Source: Lachnospiraceae bacterium | Lineage (GTDB): Bacteria; Bacillota; Clostridia; Lachnospirales; Lachnospiraceae | Assembly (NCBI GenBank): GCA_024687305.1 | Contig: JAILEQ010000116.1 | Coordinates: 1 to 48,478 of the forward strand | DNA: 48,478 nt | Direction of reading: 5' to 3' | Shown here: positions 1 through 8,487 of the stretch, piece by piece | How the letters are laid out: each line of letters opens with the position of its first letter | Position numbering within the stretch: the stretch's first letter is position 1 | The notes under the pieces: model-generated | Told to the model about the DNA's origin: nothing | The model's input: only the letters and a program-made list of their open reading frames with translations | The model's database searches: none | Program-made: the position numbers and the translations under genes

Positions 1-410
1 GCAAACTGAAGGATCCTTGAATTATCGGGCATATATTTTAAAGCAATACCCGTAACTGCGGTAAGAGCAACACAGTTTACATTTATCATCTCAAGCTGAC
101 GGGACAGATCGTTCTCCGTAAATTTTCCCGCAACTCCGAAACCCGCAGCATTTACAAGGAACTTTATCTTGCAGTCAAGAAGTTTAAGTTCGGCATCAAG
201 CTTATCGAAACTATCTTTATTTGCAAGATCCATCTCAAGTATATGGCAGGGATGGGTCAACTCTGCGGCAAGCTCTTCGAGTCTGTTTCTTCTGCGGGCT
301 ATAAGCCATATTTCATCAATCTTATCTGTGTATATCTTATCAAGCTGTCTGGCGGATTCTCTGCCCATTCCCGACGATGCTCCGGTTATCAAAATTATAT
401 TTAAACTCAT
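1..410 (-). CDS. Short-chain dehydrogenase/reductase (SDR), 3' part cut by window edge
   Basis: The first 136 codons of an SDR-family oxidoreductase are present and the rest lies outside the window. The N-terminus shows the Rossmann glycine motif ITGASSGMG, followed by an arginine-rich stretch (IARRRNRLEEL) where NADP-preferring SDRs carry basic residues, then a short segment ending in the LVNAAG motif, equivalent to the family NNAG. These features are seen directly; NADP preference is inferred. The start is the ATG at 410, with AGGAG six to seven bases upstream. It follows the pseudouridine synthase gene by 22 bases and is probably co-transcribed with it. The catalytic YxxxK would lie beyond the edge, so the substrate cannot be judged. 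Confidence 0.85.
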   Translation of the reverse strand, partial: MSLNIILITGASSGMGRESARQLDKIYTDKIDEIWLIARRRNRLEELAAELTHPCHILEMDLANKDSFDKLDAELKLLDCKIKFLVNAAGFGVAGKFTENDLSRQLEMINVNCVALTAVTGIALKYMPDNSRILQF

Positions 411-432
411 ATGGGACTCCTTTCTTTTTACA

Positions 433-1134
433 CTATAATGCTTTTAACATATCGATCTCATCAGGTGTAAGCTTTCTGTACTGTCCTTCCGATAACGAAT
501 CGTCAAGTTTAAGGGAGCCTTCGGAAATCCTTTTAAGCTTTACTACGGCATTTCCTACGGCTATAAGCATTCTTTTAACCTGATGAAATCTGCCCTCTGT
601 GATCGATAGGATTATGTTATTATCATCTATAACCCTGACTTTTGCAGGCCTTGTCAAAGCGGGGTCGTTTATATCGACACCTTCTTCAAGCGCCTTAATA
701 TCTTCAACTGTCAACGCTTTTACAATCGTAACGAGATAATCTTTAAATACATTTTTCCTGGGACTTATAAGCTTATGAATGAGTTCGCCGTCATTCGTTA
801 CCAGCAATAAACCGGTAGTATCTTTATCAAGTCTTCCGACACAAGCGAGATTTTTCTTTTTCTCCGAAGAAAAAAGCTCGATCACGGTTTTTTCCCTGGA
901 ATCAGAGTTTGCGCTTACATACCCCGATGGTTTATTTAACATATAATAACTGTATTTTTCATAAATGATCGGGTCGCCGTTCAATGTTACGGTATCGGTT
1001 CCTTCAAGCAGTTTTGCTTCGCATCGCTTGACCGGAATATTGTTAATGGTGACTTTTGATGACAAAACAGCTTTCTTGGCTTCACTTCTTGAAAGCCCGG
1101 CATTGTCGCAAAGATATTTGTCTATCCTTATCAA
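433..1134 (-). CDS. rRNA pseudouridine synthase, RsuA/RluB family
   Basis: This 233-residue protein isomerises a uridine in ribosomal RNA to pseudouridine. An S4 RNA-binding domain covers about residues 1-45 (IRIDKYLCD, then SRSEAKKAV), followed by the catalytic domain with GRLDKDTTG, whose aspartate near residue 103 is the nucleophile of the family. The DTTG form and the length fit RsuA (16S position 516) better than RluB, but the substrate is an inference. I start it at the TTG at 1134, which has GGGGGA seven bases upstream. An open frame continues 24 codons further upstream, but that extension would run through the ribosome binding site and is unlike the family. It lies just downstream of the terminator at 1164-1200. 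Confidence 0.88.
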   Translation of the reverse strand: MIRIDKYLCDNAGLSRSEAKKAVLSSKVTINNIPVKRCEAKLLEGTDTVTLNGDPIIYEKYSYYMLNKPSGYVSANSDSREKTVIELFSSEKKKNLACVGRLDKDTTGLLLVTNDGELIHKLISPRKNVFKDYLVTIVKALTVEDIKALEEGVDINDPALTRPAKVRVIDDNNIILSITEGRFHQVKRMLIAVGNAVVKLKRISEGSLKLDDSLSEGQYRKLTPDEIDMLKAL

Positions 1135-1163
1135 ACGTATTCCCCCTGTATAAATGTCTTTAA

Positions 1164-1200
1164 ACAAAAATCGGCTGCAAAATAACAATTGCAGCCGATT
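1164..1200 (-). terminator. Intrinsic terminator after the coiled-coil gene
   Basis: A stem of AATCGGCTGCAA against its complement with a short AT-rich loop is followed on the minus strand by TTTTTG. It lies 19 bases past the stop codon at 1219 and ends the parE-to-coaD direction of transcription. Confidence 0.88.
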
Positions 1201-1218
1201 ATTCACATAAAAGATTAA

Positions 1219-1830
1219 CTATATAAGATCCGGACCGTCTGTCTCTTCACTTTCACCGGTCTCGATCTCCAGACTTTCAAGTCCGTCATCCTCAGCGGGA
1301 TGAAGCTCGGCACGATTGGCTTTAACGATACCGTTGCAACTGTTAAGATTTGCTATGAGTTCCTGGTAGTTACCGCCGGCAAGCTGAGTTGCGTGTGTAA
1401 TGATATTTTCAAGATTTGCCAGAAGATCGTCGGTATATTGAATGGCAGCGGCCTTAACATTGTTGGCTTCGATCGTGGCGCTGTCAAGTATATCCTGAGC
1501 CTGTCTCGTGGCTATCGAAACAACTTCATTGGCTTTTGCGTAAGCCTGTGTCATGATCTCATGCTCATTTACAAGCTGATTGGTCTGAACGGTTGCTTCA
1601 TTAATAAGAGCTTCTGCTTTTTCACGAGCATTGTTTAGGATCTTATCACGATTTGAAATGATCTTCTGATATCTTTTGATCTCATCGGGAGTTGCCTGTC
1701 TTAACTCTCTTATAAGCTCATCTATCTCTTCTTTATTAACTATGATCTTTGAAGAAGAAAGTGTTACGAATTTACAATTCGCGATATATTCGTCAATCTT
1801 GTCTATAGACTGTTCGATCTTGCTTTCCAT
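1219..1830 (-). CDS. Coiled-coil protein, ATP-synthase-subunit-like, function unknown
   Basis: This 203-residue soluble protein is mostly predicted helix. Residues 60-145 are alanine-, glutamate- and lysine-rich with a heptad-like pattern (NNAREKAEALINEA; ATRQAQDILDSATIEA), resembling DivIVA tails and ATP synthase peripheral stalk subunits. The C-terminus is a short acidic tail. No enzyme motif is visible. It is the last gene of the parE-parC-rsmD-coaD run, 23 bases after coaD, and is followed by a strong terminator. Such proteins next to rsmD-coaD in related Clostridia are often labelled ATPase on weak grounds; I see no Walker motif. A structural or division-related role is possible but unproven. 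Confidence 0.8.
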   Translation of the reverse strand: MESKIEQSIDKIDEYIANCKFVTLSSSKIIVNKEEIDELIRELRQATPDEIKRYQKIISNRDKILNNAREKAEALINEATVQTNQLVNEHEIMTQAYAKANEVVSIATRQAQDILDSATIEANNVKAAAIQYTDDLLANLENIITHATQLAGGNYQELIANLNSCNGIVKANRAELHPAEDDGLESLEIETGESEETDGPDLI

Positions 1831-1853
1831 AAGTAACCTGCATCCCTCAAATA

Positions 1854-2339
1854 TTATTTTTGATCAAACTTATCCAAAAGCATCTGTGCCACAAAATCAG
1901 GCACAAAATCCGTCAGATCCCCACCAAACTGAGCGATCTGCTTAACTGAAGATGAACTTAAATAAGAATACTTTAAACTTGTGTTGAAATATACGGTATC
2001 AAGCTTGTTGTCCGAGAGTTTTCGGTTTATCTGGGACATCTGAAGTTCATACTCAAAGTCGGTTACGGCACGTAACCCTCTAACTACTACATATATGCCT
2101 TTGCTCTTGCAATAGTCTGATAAAAGACCCCCAAAACTCTCAACTTTTACATTGGGAAGATCTTTGGTAGCCTCTTTAAGTATATTAACACGAACATCAA
2201 CAGAAAACAACGGAGTTTTTTCCTTATTGTCGAGAACGCCGACGATAAGATCATCGAAAATATTTGCCGCTCTTTTGATGATATCAAGGTGTCCGTAAGT
2301 CATCGGATCGAATGTTCCGGGATAGATCGCAGATTTCAT
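1854..2339 (-). CDS. coaD: Phosphopantetheine adenylyltransferase
   Basis: CoaD joins 4'-phosphopantetheine and ATP to give dephospho-CoA, the penultimate step of coenzyme A synthesis. The 161-residue length is typical. The nucleotidyltransferase motif is present as GTFDPMTYGH (residues 8-17), where most bacteria have TNGH, so the substitution near residue 15 is mild. The conserved VVRGLRAVTDFEYE block (residues 86-99) and the SSSSVK motif (128-133) are also present. The start has GGAGGA five bases upstream. It lies 15 bases after rsmD, a common pairing in Firmicutes. Confidence 0.97.
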   Translation of the reverse strand: MKSAIYPGTFDPMTYGHLDIIKRAANIFDDLIVGVLDNKEKTPLFSVDVRVNILKEATKDLPNVKVESFGGLLSDYCKSKGIYVVVRGLRAVTDFEYELQMSQINRKLSDNKLDTVYFNTSLKYSYLSSSSVKQIAQFGGDLTDFVPDFVAQMLLDKFDQK

Positions 2340-2354
2340 GATAATCCTCCGCCT

Positions 2355-2909
2355 TTACTTTTCAAGACGCAAAAAAACATGCTTGTTCGTCTTGTATTTT
2401 TTCTCTCTGTATATGGTATACCCGAATTCGCTCACATAGTCAAACGATGTATTGAGAGAAGCCTCAACAACAAAGATCGTTTCTTCATCGGTAAAAGAAG
2501 CTGTCGAAAGCTGCTTTAGCAGCGGTTTTTCAAGATCGTTGTCATAAGGAGGATCGATGAAGATCATATCAACATGCTTTTCAAATATACGAAAAACGGA
2601 ACTTGTTGCATCCTCTTTTAGTATCACAGCCTTGTCTTCAAAGCCTGTATGTTTGACATTTTCGGTGATGATCTTGATGGCCGCCTGAGAATTGTCAACA
2701 AAATAAGCTTTTTTGGCTCCACGACTCAATGCCTCAATCCCCAGACTTCCGGTACCGGCAAAGAAATCAACGACAACGGACCCGTATGTTTCGGTCTGCA
2801 ATATATTGAACAGTGTTTCCTTTATACGATCGAGAGTCGGCCTCGTATCGAGTCCCTCAAGTGATTTAAGTTTAAGGTTTCTGGCGCTTCCGGCAATAAC
2901 TCTTAACAT
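2355..2909 (-). CDS. rsmD: 16S rRNA (guanine-966-N2)-methyltransferase
   Basis: RsmD methylates G966 of 16S rRNA in the small subunit using S-adenosylmethionine. The 184-residue protein starts with MLRVIAGSARNLKL, typical of the family. It has the RPTLDRIKETLFNIL block (23-37), the SAM-binding DFFAGTGSLG (48-57) and the catalytic DPPY (119-122). The start has AAGGA six bases upstream and follows the parC stop by 10 bases, so it is translated from the topoisomerase transcript. Confidence 0.96.
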   Translation of the reverse strand: MLRVIAGSARNLKLKSLEGLDTRPTLDRIKETLFNILQTETYGSVVVDFFAGTGSLGIEALSRGAKKAYFVDNSQAAIKIITENVKHTGFEDKAVILKEDATSSVFRIFEKHVDMIFIDPPYDNDLEKPLLKQLSTASFTDEETIFVVEASLNTSFDYVSEFGYTIYREKKYKTNKHVFLRLEK

Positions 2910-2919
2910 GATCTTTCCT

Positions 2920-5190
2920 TTACAATCTAAGTTTTATACCCTTTGAATCTCTGTGACCGGGTTTGATCTTTGCATGAAGATCGATCATCTTTCCGTTCAC
3001 TTCAACAATATTGTCTCCGGCATTCTTTGTATAATATACTTCTTCGACCTCGTCACCCTTGGAAAGCTTCATACCTCTTACACCGACAGCGTTCTTTTTC
3101 TTTTCGGGTATCTCTTCGAGTCCGAATCTAAGGAACACTCCGTCCTTTGTGCGAAGAACGATATTCTTTTCCTCGTCGGGAGAGAATACGCTCACAACCT
3201 TGTCGCCGTCATTAAGCTTGGTAGCGGCAACAAGGCGCTTTGAAACATCAAATTCGCTTGCATCGACATATTTAAGCATGGAACCGGCTGTTGCGAAAAT
3301 TAGTCTCTTAAATTTCAGTTCATCCTGATTTGCCGCAAAAAGAACGCGTTCCGTCTCAGAACTGTAATTTGATACGTTATCGATAGGCTGACCTTTATCC
3401 CTTAATTTGCAATAAGGAAGATCTTTTACCTTTATCGAGTGCATAAGTCCCAGATCCGTAAATACGGCAACTCTGCCGTCGGACTTTATCTTAAACACAT
3501 ATTTATTCTCGCTGTCGCAGGCTTCCTTGTTTCTTTCATATGTTGAAACATCGACTGTTTTTGCATAACCGAACCTGTCCATAAGAAAATATACATCGAT
3601 GACTTCCTGAGCTTTTTCTTCGAACACGGCTTCTTCAACATCTTCGATCAGCGTTTTGCGTGGAGAGTTGAATTCGGCTTTTAACTCTTCAAGATTTGAA
3701 ACGATGACATCGATCATCGAATCTTTGTTGGAGAGAATATCATCATAACGGGCAATATTGGCAAGCGTTTCCTCGTTTTCGTTAAGAAGCGCTTCGATCT
3801 CAAGGCCGATCAACTTATACAGTCTCATATCAAGGATGGCGTTAGCCTGCTTTTCGGTAAAATTTAACTGCGAAGCCATCATCTTTGACTCTTTTGACTT
3901 GAAATTGATACCAGTCGTTTTGCCTTCGGTCATACATAGACGAGCCATGTTACGGTCCTTTGATCCTCTCAATATCTCAATGATAAGATCAATGACATTT
4001 ACGGCTCTTATAAGGCCTTCCTGAATCTCCTTCTTGTCGAGTTCTTTCTCCAAAAGTTTCTGATATTTTCTTGTATTTACTTCAATCTGAAACTCTGCGT
4101 TTTCTTCGATAACTCTCTTAAGACTGAGCGTCTCCGGACGACCTTTGCATATGGCGAGCATATTAAAGCCGAACGTATCTTCAAGCCTGGTCTTTTTGTA
4201 GAGCATATTAATGAAGTTATCGGGATCAGCATCCTTTTTAAGTTCAAATACGATCCTGATACCTTCTTTGGAAGACTGATTTGATATATCCACAAGATCG
4301 GTAGTCTTTTTGGCTTCAGACAATGCGGCAACATCAGAAAGGAATTTACGTATATTGTCACCGATCATCGTATAAGGTATCTCGGTGACGATAACATTGA
4401 TCTTGCCGCCCTTAGCCTTTTCTACTTCAACTTTGCCTCTTACTTTGATCTTACCGGAACCCGATTCGTAAATATCAAGAAGCTCAGACTTATTTACAAC
4501 AATACCTCCTGTAGGGAAATCGGGCCCTTTGATATAGTGCATAAGTTCTTCGGTCGTAATATCATTGTTTCTAAGATATGCTTTTGTAGCCTCAACGACT
4601 TCGCCAAAATTGTGAGGAGGTATGTTTGTTGCCATACCTACGGCAATACCTTCCGATCCGTTTACCAGGAGATTGGAAAATTTGGCCGGAAGAACAAGTG
4701 GCTCTTTTAGTGTTTCGTCAAAATTCGGTCCAAAATCGACAACGTCTTTATCAAGATCGGCCAACAGTCCGATCTGAGAAAGCTTATCGAGTCTGGCCTC
4801 GGTATAACGCATGGCAGCGGCCCCGTCACCTTCAATGTTTCCGAAGTTACCGTGGCCGTCTACGAGCACTTTTCCCTTTTTAAAATCCTGCGTCATGACA
4901 ACAAGTGCATCGTATATCGAAGAATCACCGTGAGGGTGATACTTACCCATTGTATCTCCGACTATTCTCGCACTTTTCTTGTACTCTCTGTCATAATACA
5001 TTCCAAGCTCGTGCATATCGTAAAGAACACGTCTTTGAACGGGCTTCAGACCGTCTCTGACATCGGGAAGCGCACGTGCTATGATAACGCTCATCGCATA
5101 ATCGATGAACGATTTTTTCATTATGTCCGAGTACTCGGTCTGTAATATTCTGTCTTCACTTGTTTCGACAAACTGTTGTTGTTTTTTCAT
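2920..5190 (-). CDS. parC: DNA topoisomerase IV subunit A
   Basis: This is the 756-residue DNA-cleaving subunit of a type IIA topoisomerase. The active-site tyrosine is Y129 in RYTEARL, and HPHGDSSIYD (85-94) marks the quinolone-pocket helix, with serine and aspartate at the positions most often mutated in resistant strains. It is assigned as ParC rather than GyrA because the C-terminal domain has no QRRGGKG-type GyrA box; the corresponding place reads KLRDKGQP. It lies 24 bases after parE on the same strand. The ribosome binding site is weak (AAAGAA), so translational coupling to parE is likely. A gyrA/gyrB pair would be expected elsewhere in the genome. Confidence 0.92.
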   Translation of the reverse strand: MKKQQQFVETSEDRILQTEYSDIMKKSFIDYAMSVIIARALPDVRDGLKPVQRRVLYDMHELGMYYDREYKKSARIVGDTMGKYHPHGDSSIYDALVVMTQDFKKGKVLVDGHGNFGNIEGDGAAAMRYTEARLDKLSQIGLLADLDKDVVDFGPNFDETLKEPLVLPAKFSNLLVNGSEGIAVGMATNIPPHNFGEVVEATKAYLRNNDITTEELMHYIKGPDFPTGGIVVNKSELLDIYESGSGKIKVRGKVEVEKAKGGKINVIVTEIPYTMIGDNIRKFLSDVAALSEAKKTTDLVDISNQSSKEGIRIVFELKKDADPDNFINMLYKKTRLEDTFGFNMLAICKGRPETLSLKRVIEENAEFQIEVNTRKYQKLLEKELDKKEIQEGLIRAVNVIDLIIEILRGSKDRNMARLCMTEGKTTGINFKSKESKMMASQLNFTEKQANAILDMRLYKLIGLEIEALLNENEETLANIARYDDILSNKDSMIDVIVSNLEELKAEFNSPRKTLIEDVEEAVFEEKAQEVIDVYFLMDRFGYAKTVDVSTYERNKEACDSENKYVFKIKSDGRVAVFTDLGLMHSIKVKDLPYCKLRDKGQPIDNVSNYSSETERVLFAANQDELKFKRLIFATAGSMLKYVDASEFDVSKRLVAATKLNDGDKVVSVFSPDEEKNIVLRTKDGVFLRFGLEEIPEKKKNAVGVRGMKLSKGDEVEEVYYTKNAGDNIVEVNGKMIDLHAKIKPGHRDSKGIKLRL

Positions 5191-5214
5191 CTGAATGATT
5201 CTTTCGATAGATTT

Positions 5215-7134
5215 TTATACATCAAGTTCCGCATATGTTGCGTTATCATAAATGAACGTTCTTCTCGGAGGAACTTCAAGTCCCATAAGAAGCTCCGTAA
5301 CTTCCGAAGCGCGTTTCGCATCATCTATTTCAACACGTTTCATAAGTCTCGTCGCCGGGTTCATGGTAGTCTCCCACAGCTGAGAAGCATCCATCTCACC
5401 GAGACCTTTGTATCTTTGAAGCTTAAAGTTACCGGTATGCTCTTTTCTGTATTTTTCCAAAGCTTTATCGTCGTAGAGATACTCTTCTTCTCCCTTTGAA
5501 GGCATCGCCTTGTAAAGAGGCGGCATTGCGATATAAACATGACCTTCATATATAAGTTCGGGCATAAATCTGAAGAAAAGTGTCAATAACAGATTCGATA
5601 TATGAGCACCGTCAACATCGGCATCGGCCATGATGATGATCTTATCGTATCTGAGTTTTGCTATGTCGAAGTCATTGCCGTAACCTTCCGAAAAACCGCA
5701 GTTAAAAGCATTGATCATGGTCTTTATCTCGGCATTGGCAAGCACCTTGTCTATCGAAGCTTTCTCAACGTTAAGAATCTTACCTCTGATCGGAAGTATG
5801 GCCTGATACATTCTGTCACGGGCCATCTTAGCGGAACCGCCTGCGGAATCACCTTCGACGATAAATATCTCGCATTGCGAAGCATCTTTTGATTCACAGT
5901 TTGCAAGTTTGCCGTTGGAGTCAAAAGAAAACTTCTGCTTGGTAAGCATGTTTGTCTTGGCTTTTTCTTCACTCTTACGAAGTTTGGCTGCCTTTTCGGC
6001 CGAGCCGATGATAGTTTTTAACGTTTCAAGATTACGATCAAAATATCTTACAAGCTCATCCTGTGTGATCTTTGCAACTGCCTTGGAGGCATCCTGATTG
6101 TCAAGTTTTGTCTTTGTCTGACCTTCAAATCTGGGATCGGTATGCTTAATGCTGACTACAGCCGTCATACCGTTACGTACATCGGTACCGGTAAAATTGA
6201 CGTCTTTATCTTTTAAAATGCCGAGCTCTCTGGCGTAGTTGTTTATTATCGTAGTAAACGCAGTCTTAAAACCGGTAATATGTGTACCGCCTTCAAGAGT
6301 ATAAATGTTATTACAAAATCCCATAACATTTTCATGGAATTCGTTAACAAACTGAAGAGCCACTTCGACTTCGATATTTTCACTGTTTCCTTTAAAGAAA
6401 ATAACATCATGAAGAGTTTCCGTCGATTTGTTCATGTCTTTAATGTAACCCACTATTCCATCGGGCTCATTAAAGGTCTCATTATCGGGTTCTTCACCTC
6501 GAAGATCGCTGTAAAAGATCGTAAGACCGGGATTAAGATAAGCGGTCTCATGAAGACGGTTCTTAATATCGTCTTCTTTAAATCTTATTCGGTCAAATAT
6601 CTCGGAATCGGGTAAAAACGTAACCGTAGTACCGCTCTTTGTAGTCTTTCCTTCAGGTTCAAGCAAGCCGCCCACAAGCTTCTTTGTGGGATTGCCTCTT
6701 GAATAAGAATCTCTGTAAATAAACCCGCCTGTCTTTATCTCAACGTTCATCCATTCGGAAAGTGCGTTAACAACCGATGAACCCACGCCGTGCAGACCAC
6801 CGCTTGTTTTATAAGCGTTATTGTCAAATTTACCGCCTGCATGAAGCGTGGTAAATACGAGTCTTTCAGCAGAAACACCTTTTTTATGCATGCCTACGGG
6901 TATACCTCGTCCGTTATCCGATACGCATGCGGAGCCGTCTTTATTTAATGTTACATGAATTTCGCTACAGAACCCTGCCAGATGCTCATCGACCGAGTTA
7001 TCAAGAATCTCGTAAATAAGATGATTCAGACCTCTTGTAGAAACCGAACCTATATACATTCCCGGACGCTTTCTTACAGCCTCCAGGCCCTCGAGCACGG
7101 TTATGCTCTCGGCATCATAAGTATTCTTTGCCAT
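5215..7134 (-). CDS. parE: DNA topoisomerase IV subunit B
   Basis: This 639-residue ATPase subunit is the partner of the parC product and drives strand passage for chromosome decatenation. The GHKL fold shows E42 and N46 in YEILDNS, DNGRGIP (73-79) and GGLHGVG (112-118). The TOPRIM part shows EGDSAGGS near residue 427 and DADVDG near 503. The C-terminus has the QLWETTMNP block near the end. There is no long insertion as in Gram-negative GyrB. The start has GAGAGGA upstream. It is first in the parE-parC-rsmD-coaD run and has its own promoter region at 7178-7206. Confidence 0.93.
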   Translation of the reverse strand: MAKNTYDAESITVLEGLEAVRKRPGMYIGSVSTRGLNHLIYEILDNSVDEHLAGFCSEIHVTLNKDGSACVSDNGRGIPVGMHKKGVSAERLVFTTLHAGGKFDNNAYKTSGGLHGVGSSVVNALSEWMNVEIKTGGFIYRDSYSRGNPTKKLVGGLLEPEGKTTKSGTTVTFLPDSEIFDRIRFKEDDIKNRLHETAYLNPGLTIFYSDLRGEEPDNETFNEPDGIVGYIKDMNKSTETLHDVIFFKGNSENIEVEVALQFVNEFHENVMGFCNNIYTLEGGTHITGFKTAFTTIINNYARELGILKDKDVNFTGTDVRNGMTAVVSIKHTDPRFEGQTKTKLDNQDASKAVAKITQDELVRYFDRNLETLKTIIGSAEKAAKLRKSEEKAKTNMLTKQKFSFDSNGKLANCESKDASQCEIFIVEGDSAGGSAKMARDRMYQAILPIRGKILNVEKASIDKVLANAEIKTMINAFNCGFSEGYGNDFDIAKLRYDKIIIMADADVDGAHISNLLLTLFFRFMPELIYEGHVYIAMPPLYKAMPSKGEEEYLYDDKALEKYRKEHTGNFKLQRYKGLGEMDASQLWETTMNPATRLMKRVEIDDAKRASEVTELLMGLEVPPRRTFIYDNATYAELDV

Positions 7135-7177
7135 ATATTCCTCTCAAACCTATGATATTACACCATTAACCTACAAT

Positions 7178-7206
7178 ATATTATCACGAAACGGCCGATT
7201 TGGGAA
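7178..7206 (-). promoter_or_regulatory. Probable promoter for the parE operon
   Basis: On the minus strand TTCCCA and TAATAT are 17 bases apart, and a TG stands one base before the -10 hexamer (extended -10). It is about 45 bases upstream of the parE start. An 11-base direct repeat, TACAATATATT on the plus strand, occurs at 7172-7182, over the -10, and again at 7214-7224. The -35 is weak. Confidence 0.45.
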
Positions 7207-7230
7207 GTCAAAATACAATATATTGTGGCA

Positions 7231-7258
7231 AACAAAAAGATGGCCAAAGCCATCTTTT
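7231..7258 (-). terminator. Intrinsic terminator after the small-ORF unit
   Basis: The stem AAAAGATGGC pairs with its complement around a four-base loop and is followed on the minus strand by TTTTTG. It lies 17 bases past the stop at 7276 and separates the DegV/small-ORF unit from parE. Confidence 0.85.
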
Positions 7259-7348
7259 AATCAATCTTTTTTTCTTTAATAACCTATAAGAGTTTTATCT
7301 GCTCTGTCATAATCCTCGAGAATTCTACCTACAGATTCTTTATACATC

Positions 7349-7462
7349 TTATCTTTTGGGCGTAGCAGATGACAAAGCGGAAGTTTCTCCGCTTTGCATA
7401 TAGTGGTCCTTAAAAGAATCTTCCTGTTCGAAAGATTGAGATATGTTTGTCTTATCTCCCAT
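7349..7462 (-). CDS. Candidate 37-residue peptide starting at a strong ribosome binding site
   Basis: An ATG at 7462 is preceded by AAAAGGGGGA with six bases of spacing, the best ribosome binding site in this gap. The frame gives 37 residues, hydrophilic and rich in S, E, D and K, ending SSATPKR. It overlaps the longer open frame described at 7276-7476. It lies 39 bases after the DegV stop with no convincing terminator between, so it is probably read from the DegV transcript. The product is not recognised. It may be a real peptide, the 5' part of a frameshifted gene, or a leader that controls the downstream frame. Confidence 0.4.
   Translation of the reverse strand: MGDKTNISQSFEQEDSFKDHYMQSGETSALSSATPKR
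7373..7396. repeat. Nine-base inverted repeat inside the overlapping small frames
   Basis: CAAAGCGGA and TCCGCTTTG face each other across a six-base loop. In the RNA this would be a GC-rich hairpin lying in the middle of the stretch where the two small frames overlap. It has no T-tract, so it is not a terminator. Confidence 0.8.
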
Positions 7463-7501
7463 TTTGAATCCCCCTTTTAAAATTCAAAAAAAGAAAATAT
7501 T

Positions 7502-8371
7502 TTAATACTTTTCTACTTTGGAGCAGGCTATGGCAATTGCTCCCGGGCCGATGTGACACGAAACGCTTAAAGAAAGTGCATTGGCAAGCGGATCCGATTT
7601 CGGAAAACGCTCTTTGATCTCCTTCACGAATTCTTTTGCAACGTCTTCATTGTGTGAGAAAGCCACATAGATATTTACGTCTTCTCCGTCGGCTTTTCCA
7701 CCGAATCGTTCAACGATATCCTTCTCTACCTGATTCATCATCATACTCTTTGCCTGAGACTGAGTACGTGCCATTCCAAACTTATCAAGTTTTTCACCCT
7801 GGATCTGAAGAACCGGCTTGATCTTCAAAAGTGAACCGATCGCAGCAACAGCAGGTGTAAGTCTTCCGCCGTTCTTTAAATACTTTAAAGTGTCCACCAT
7901 AATATAGATAGACGAATCAAATCTGTCTTTTTCGAGTCTTTCTTTGATCAACGATCCACTGTAACCAAGATTTGCCATTTCTTTAGCCTGAAGAACCGAT
8001 TCAAGCTGAGTTACGGAAATGCGCTGATTATTAACCACATGAACTTTTCCGTCATAATCTTCGCTTAATACCAATGCCGTCTGACACGATCCGGAAAGTC
8101 CGCTGGACATGGGAATATGAACAACTTCATCATGATCTTTAAGTAGCTTATCCCAAAGATCCGTTACCGTCTCGGGACTGGGCTGAGAAGTCATTATGGA
8201 ACAGTCGGAAAGAAGTTTTTCATAAAACTGATCCTGTGACAAATTGATATCTTCATAATAATCGGCACCGTCTATGGTAAAAGGCATCGGAATAACAGAT
8301 ACTCCGAGTTCTTTTGCATAATCCTGTGTTATACCGCTGTTACTGTCTGTTACTATAGCAATTCTGCCCAT
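7502..8371 (-). CDS. DegV family fatty-acid-binding protein
   Basis: DegV (FakB-type) proteins bind a fatty acid and present its carboxylate to the kinase FakA for phosphorylation. The 289-residue length and motifs fit: IVTDSNSGI (residues 5-13), MTSQPSPE in the first domain, the lid motif HIPMSSGLSGS, and DTLKYLKNGGR in the second. Its partner FakA is encoded at 10570-12231, with recG between. The start has only a weak ribosome binding site (GTGAG). The 116 bases upstream, 8372-8487, hold AT-rich sequence and no clear promoter or gene. Confidence 0.93.
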   Translation of the reverse strand: MGRIAIVTDSNSGITQDYAKELGVSVIPMPFTIDGADYYEDINLSQDQFYEKLLSDCSIMTSQPSPETVTDLWDKLLKDHDEVVHIPMSSGLSGSCQTALVLSEDYDGKVHVVNNQRISVTQLESVLQAKEMANLGYSGSLIKERLEKDRFDSSIYIMVDTLKYLKNGGRLTPAVAAIGSLLKIKPVLQIQGEKLDKFGMARTQSQAKSMMMNQVEKDIVERFGGKADGEDVNIYVAFSHNEDVAKEFVKEIKERFPKSDPLANALSLSVSCHIGPGAIAIACSKVEKY

Positions 8372-8487
8372 AACTCACACCAAAAAAGCGCATTTTTTCA
8401 GATTAGTACCCACAAAATCGCGAAATACTTAAAATGCGTTGAATTTTCAAATTTTCGGAAACCAAATACTCAATCGATATTTTACTT

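Larger units (their letters stand above)
7276..7476 (-). pseudogene. Open 66-codon frame without a start codon; candidate frameshifted small gene
   Basis: In the frame one base downstream of the ATG at 7462, the minus strand is open from 7476 to the TAA at 7276. The translation looks protein-like: NRKILLRTTICKAEKLP, then PLCHLLRPKDKMYKESVGR, then ILEDYDRADKTLIGY. It has a CK...C pair and an acidic amphipathic C-terminus. No ATG, GTG or TTG opens this frame before the ATG at 7347, whereas the only well-placed ribosome binding site serves the other frame. Either the gene carries a one-base indel, or a +1 frameshift joins the two frames, or translation starts at 7347 to give 23 residues. I do not recognise the family. 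A terminator follows directly, which supports a real transcription unit. Confidence 0.4.

Noticed and set aside
2920..7134. Assignment of the topoisomerase pair as gyrA/gyrB
   Set aside because: The A subunit lacks a GyrA box, and the pair is linked to rsmD-coaD, not to dnaA-recF, so ParC/ParE is favoured.
8425..8470. Sequence resembling a CodY box (AATTTTCnGAAAATT) upstream of the DegV gene
   Set aside because: Only part of the 15-base consensus matches and the region is AT-rich throughout, so chance is enough.
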